Shown: piece after piece, positions 61,965 to 64,000 of the stretch
Position numbering within the stretch: position 1 is the first letter of the stretch
Layout of the letters: each line of letters begins with the position of its first letter
Assembly: GCF_003367245.1 (NCBI RefSeq)
Contig: NZ_QRGR01000009.1
Coordinates: 1-64,000 of the forward strand
Origin: Pontibacter diazotrophicus
GTDB lineage: Bacteria > Bacteroidota > Bacteroidia > Cytophagales > Hymenobacteraceae
DNA: 64,000 bases
Reading direction: 5' to 3'
The notes under the pieces: model-generated
The model's database searches: none
Seen by the model: only the letters and a program-made list of their open reading frames with translations
Told to the model about the DNA's origin: nothing
Position numbers and translations under genes: made by a program

Positions 61965-63662
61965 TTAGTTGTAGCCTTCGTTTTGGGTAAACTCACCAGG
62001 GTTGGAAACCACATCCAGTTGTGCCTGCGGGATAGGTCTTACACTGTGGAACTGTTGTATGTTAGGCGCGGCATCGGGGTTATATGCCTGCACCCGCTCT
62101 ACCAGTTTATTCGTGCGCTTGAGGTCGAACCAGCGCTGCTGCTCACCGGCAAACTCCCGGGCACGCTCATCCAGTATGAAGTCAATGTCCAGTTGGTCTG
62201 CGCTTATCTCCATCTCCGCTTCCTGTCCGGGCAGAGCGGCTCTTCTGCGTACCACGTTCATATGTTCAACCGCTTCAGACATGTTACCCAGCATCATCTC
62301 AGCTTCTGCTACGATCAGGTACATTTCAGCCAGGCGGATAACGTAAGCATCGCGCCGTCCCGACATCTGTGAGATAGTTGGGCGGGAAGTATCCAGGAAC
62401 TTCTTCAGCGACATAAACCGGTCTCTTACCTGCGGCGCATCCCCCGCACTTACATCATAGGTTCTGCTTCTGTCGATGATGGTATAAGTCGTTGCATCCT
62501 TCACTGCGTTTGGCACCACATACTTGGTGGCATAGATGGCCGTATCTCCGGCGGCAAAGCTTACGGAGCGCTGTGTGCCGTCAGAAGAGGTGACGTTGTA
62601 GGTGCCGGGCTTGTTTGCGTACCATACCGTCTGAAAAGTGACGTCGTAGCGGGCATCTTTTGTTTCGTCAAAAAGGTCCAGCAGGTGTGCCGTTGGCATA
62701 AAGCGGGCAAACGGACGGCCATACGTGATATCACGCTGCATGCCCGGCAACTGATCATAGGTCATCAGGAAAAACAGGTGCGAGTTGTTGCCGCCATCAC
62801 GCAGCAGGATGTCGTCGCTGCTGGAGTTGGTCAGGCCGTCGAACTCCCTGTTGAGTACGAGATCAGCAGTAAAATTCACGTTCCATACTACCTCAGAATT
62901 GCCAACATTGTCGATGTCCCATAACCCTTCATAAGTTGGCACTAGGCTGAAGTTATAGTCACTGATTACTTTTTGTGCCAGTTGTGAGGCCTCTGCATAA
63001 TTACCGCGGTACAGGTGCATGCGCGCCATAAAAGCCTCTGCTGCGGGCTTGGTTACGCGGCCATACTGGTTTGAGGTAACAGGCAGGTTGGCCGCTGCAA
63101 ATTGCAGGTCCTCAAATATCTGGTTATAAAAAGCCTCCACAGAAGAACGATTCGCCGTGGTGGACACTCCTATGGTTTCATCTGTTGCCAAATGCACCCC
63201 GCCCCAAGTTTCCACGATGTGCCACAGGTAAAATGCTCTCAGGAAGCGGGCTTCTCCTTCCCGTACCGGCTTTAAGTCAGCAGGCAATGAAGAGTCAGGA
63301 ATGCGGGCGATGGCAGCATTTGTCGCGTTAAGGGCGGCATACAAGCGTGTCCAGTAAAAAGTGATGGGTCCGTTAGCTCCTGAAAGGTCAGAGTTGTAGA
63401 GCGCCACCGGCGGGTTCTCCATACCGCTGCCACGGGTAAAAATATCAGTACCCAGTTCTGTTAAGGCAATGCCGTTCTCTTTCCCGTACCAGAAGCGCAT
63501 GGGCGTGTACAGGGAGTTCACCAGGCTTTCAATGCCCTCTGTGGTGGAGTAATAGCCCTCGGAGGTAAGGCCAGACACGTTTTCCTCATCCAGAAAAGAC
63601 TCGCAGGACGCAGAGCCCAAAAGCAGGGCTGGAAGTATGAATTTATATAATATCTTCTTCAT
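61965..63662 (-). CDS. SusD/RagB family nutrient-binding lipoprotein
   Basis: A 565-residue surface lipoprotein (signal ends GSASC) that captures glycans and passes them to the SusC partner, whose gene is directly upstream (24-nt gap). SusD landmarks: the N-terminal CESFLDEENVSGLTSEGYYS, the TPR-like helices (ATNAAIARIPDSSLPADLKP, EARFLRAFYLWHIVETWGGV), ADLVLNREFDG and the C-terminal blocks AYVIRLAEMYLIVAEAEMML, VVRRRAALPGQEAEME, DFILDERAREFAGEQQRWFD and LKRTNKLVERV, typical of the family. It sets the locus as a Sus-like pectin uptake system. Confidence 0.96.
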   Translation of the reverse strand: MKKILYKFILPALLLGSASCESFLDEENVSGLTSEGYYSTTEGIESLVNSLYTPMRFWYGKENGIALTELGTDIFTRGSGMENPPVALYNSDLSGANGPITFYWTRLYAALNATNAAIARIPDSSLPADLKPVREGEARFLRAFYLWHIVETWGGVHLATDETIGVSTTANRSSVEAFYNQIFEDLQFAAANLPVTSNQYGRVTKPAAEAFMARMHLYRGNYAEASQLAQKVISDYNFSLVPTYEGLWDIDNVGNSEVVWNVNFTADLVLNREFDGLTNSSSDDILLRDGGNNSHLFFLMTYDQLPGMQRDITYGRPFARFMPTAHLLDLFDETKDARYDVTFQTVWYANKPGTYNVTSSDGTQRSVSFAAGDTAIYATKYVVPNAVKDATTYTIIDRSRTYDVSAGDAPQVRDRFMSLKKFLDTSRPTISQMSGRRDAYVIRLAEMYLIVAEAEMMLGNMSEAVEHMNVVRRRAALPGQEAEMEISADQLDIDFILDERAREFAGEQQRWFDLKRTNKLVERVQAYNPDAAPNIQQFHSVRPIPQAQLDVVSNPGEFTQNEGYN

Positions 63663-63686
63663 GATTTTTCAGGTTTGATTGTGTCG

Positions 63687-64000
63687 CTAAAACTCGAGGT
63701 TCAAGCCAAATACCATTTGCTTTGTCATCGGGAAGCTAAGCGCACCGCCTCTTTCCGGATCATAAGGAGCTATTTCGCTGTGCAGAATAAAGTAGTTCTT
63801 AGCGGTAACATAAGCTCTGAGGCGCGCGAGTTTCAGCCTTTCCGAAATGGCATTCGGGAAGGTGTAAGCCAGTGTTATATCGCGCATCTTTACAAAAGAA
63901 CCATCCACGTACTGCAGGGTAGAGTAGTAGCGTGTGCTGGATCTGCTGGTGCCAGCGTTTGGCCTTGGGTAAGCGTTCGTTGGGTTTTCCGGTGTCCAAT
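63687..64000 (-). CDS. SusC/RagA TonB-dependent transporter, C-terminal part (runs off the right edge)
   Basis: The minus-strand frame is open from the stop at 63687-63689 to the right edge, so only the last ~104 residues are present. It reads WTPENPTNAYPRPNAG, then YVDGSFVKMRDITLAYTFPN, RLRAYVTAKNYFILHSEIAP and ends LNLEF, the standard end of SusC-type barrels. This is the outer-membrane channel that partners SusD. Everything upstream, including the TonB box and any regulator, lies outside the window. Confidence 0.95.
   Translation of the reverse strand, partial: WTPENPTNAYPRPNAGTSRSSTRYYSTLQYVDGSFVKMRDITLAYTFPNAISERLKLARLRAYVTAKNYFILHSEIAPYDPERGGALSFPMTKQMVFGLNLEF

Noticed and set aside
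42579-64000. Sought a CRISPR array, prophage, integrase or toxin-antitoxin pair in the carbohydrate region
   Set aside because: No regularly spaced repeats and no such protein families were found; repeats present are single palindromic elements.

Overview
The window looks like chromosomal DNA of a Bacteroidota species. The evidence is a SusC/SusD pair, an ECF sigma/FecR/TonB-receptor cassette with STN and DUF4974-type domains, DUF4249 and DUF1080 proteins, many short lipoprotein signals, and starts with weak or absent Shine-Dalgarno sequences. The moderately GC-rich sequence and the gene families suggest Cytophagales, perhaps Hymenobacteraceae (Pontibacter-like). That placement is inference; no rRNA gene is present to settle it.

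Layout. 1-120: 3' end of an IS5-type transposase running in from outside the window. 160-14848: mostly single genes in alternating orientation. They include an acyl-CoA-binding protein, several exported peptidases (S9 oligopeptidase, S8 subtilase, M13 metallopeptidase), a cyclophilin lipoprotein, a GT2 glycosyltransferase, an MtfA-like peptidase, a thioredoxin-like ferredoxin, a ferritin and a cupin. 14855-18353: an atypical kinase-like protein, then a LytTR response regulator and its LytS-type histidine kinase. 18704-24523: an ECF sigma factor, FecR anti-sigma, STN-type TonB receptor, DUF4249 lipoprotein and small barrel protein, which together look like a cell-surface signalling and uptake system. 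24775-26525: a tandem duplication of a small secreted protein together with its 183-bp upstream region. 26611-32979: an alkyltransferase-like DNA repair protein and a complete RND efflux operon. 33443-36332: altronate dehydratase behind a perfect LacI-type operator, then fructose-1,6-bisphosphatase.

36419-64000 is carbohydrate territory, almost all on the minus strand. One block (GH29, a Tat-exported Gfo/Idh/MocA oxidoreductase and a HEAT/double-DUF1080 protein) plus a separate DUF1080 protein resembles the oxidative 3-keto-glycoside route. The other block (47059-64000) is a pectin polysaccharide utilisation locus with SusC (partial), SusD, GH105, CE8, GH43, GH28, PL10, two CE12, GH95, an alpha/beta hydrolase, a VOC protein and a second GH28. 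The enzymes match de-esterification, backbone cleavage and side-chain trimming of homogalacturonan and rhamnogalacturonan I. Altronate dehydratase would take galacturonate onward to KDG, and FBPase would serve gluconeogenesis from the pyruvate produced. An AraC regulator (45793-46647) beside the pectin block is a candidate local regulator.

Intergenic DNA is unusually rich in dispersed repeats: a ~180-bp element in two inverted copies, a nested-palindrome REP-like family and a GC-rich inverted repeat. No CRISPR array, prophage, tRNA or rRNA gene was seen.
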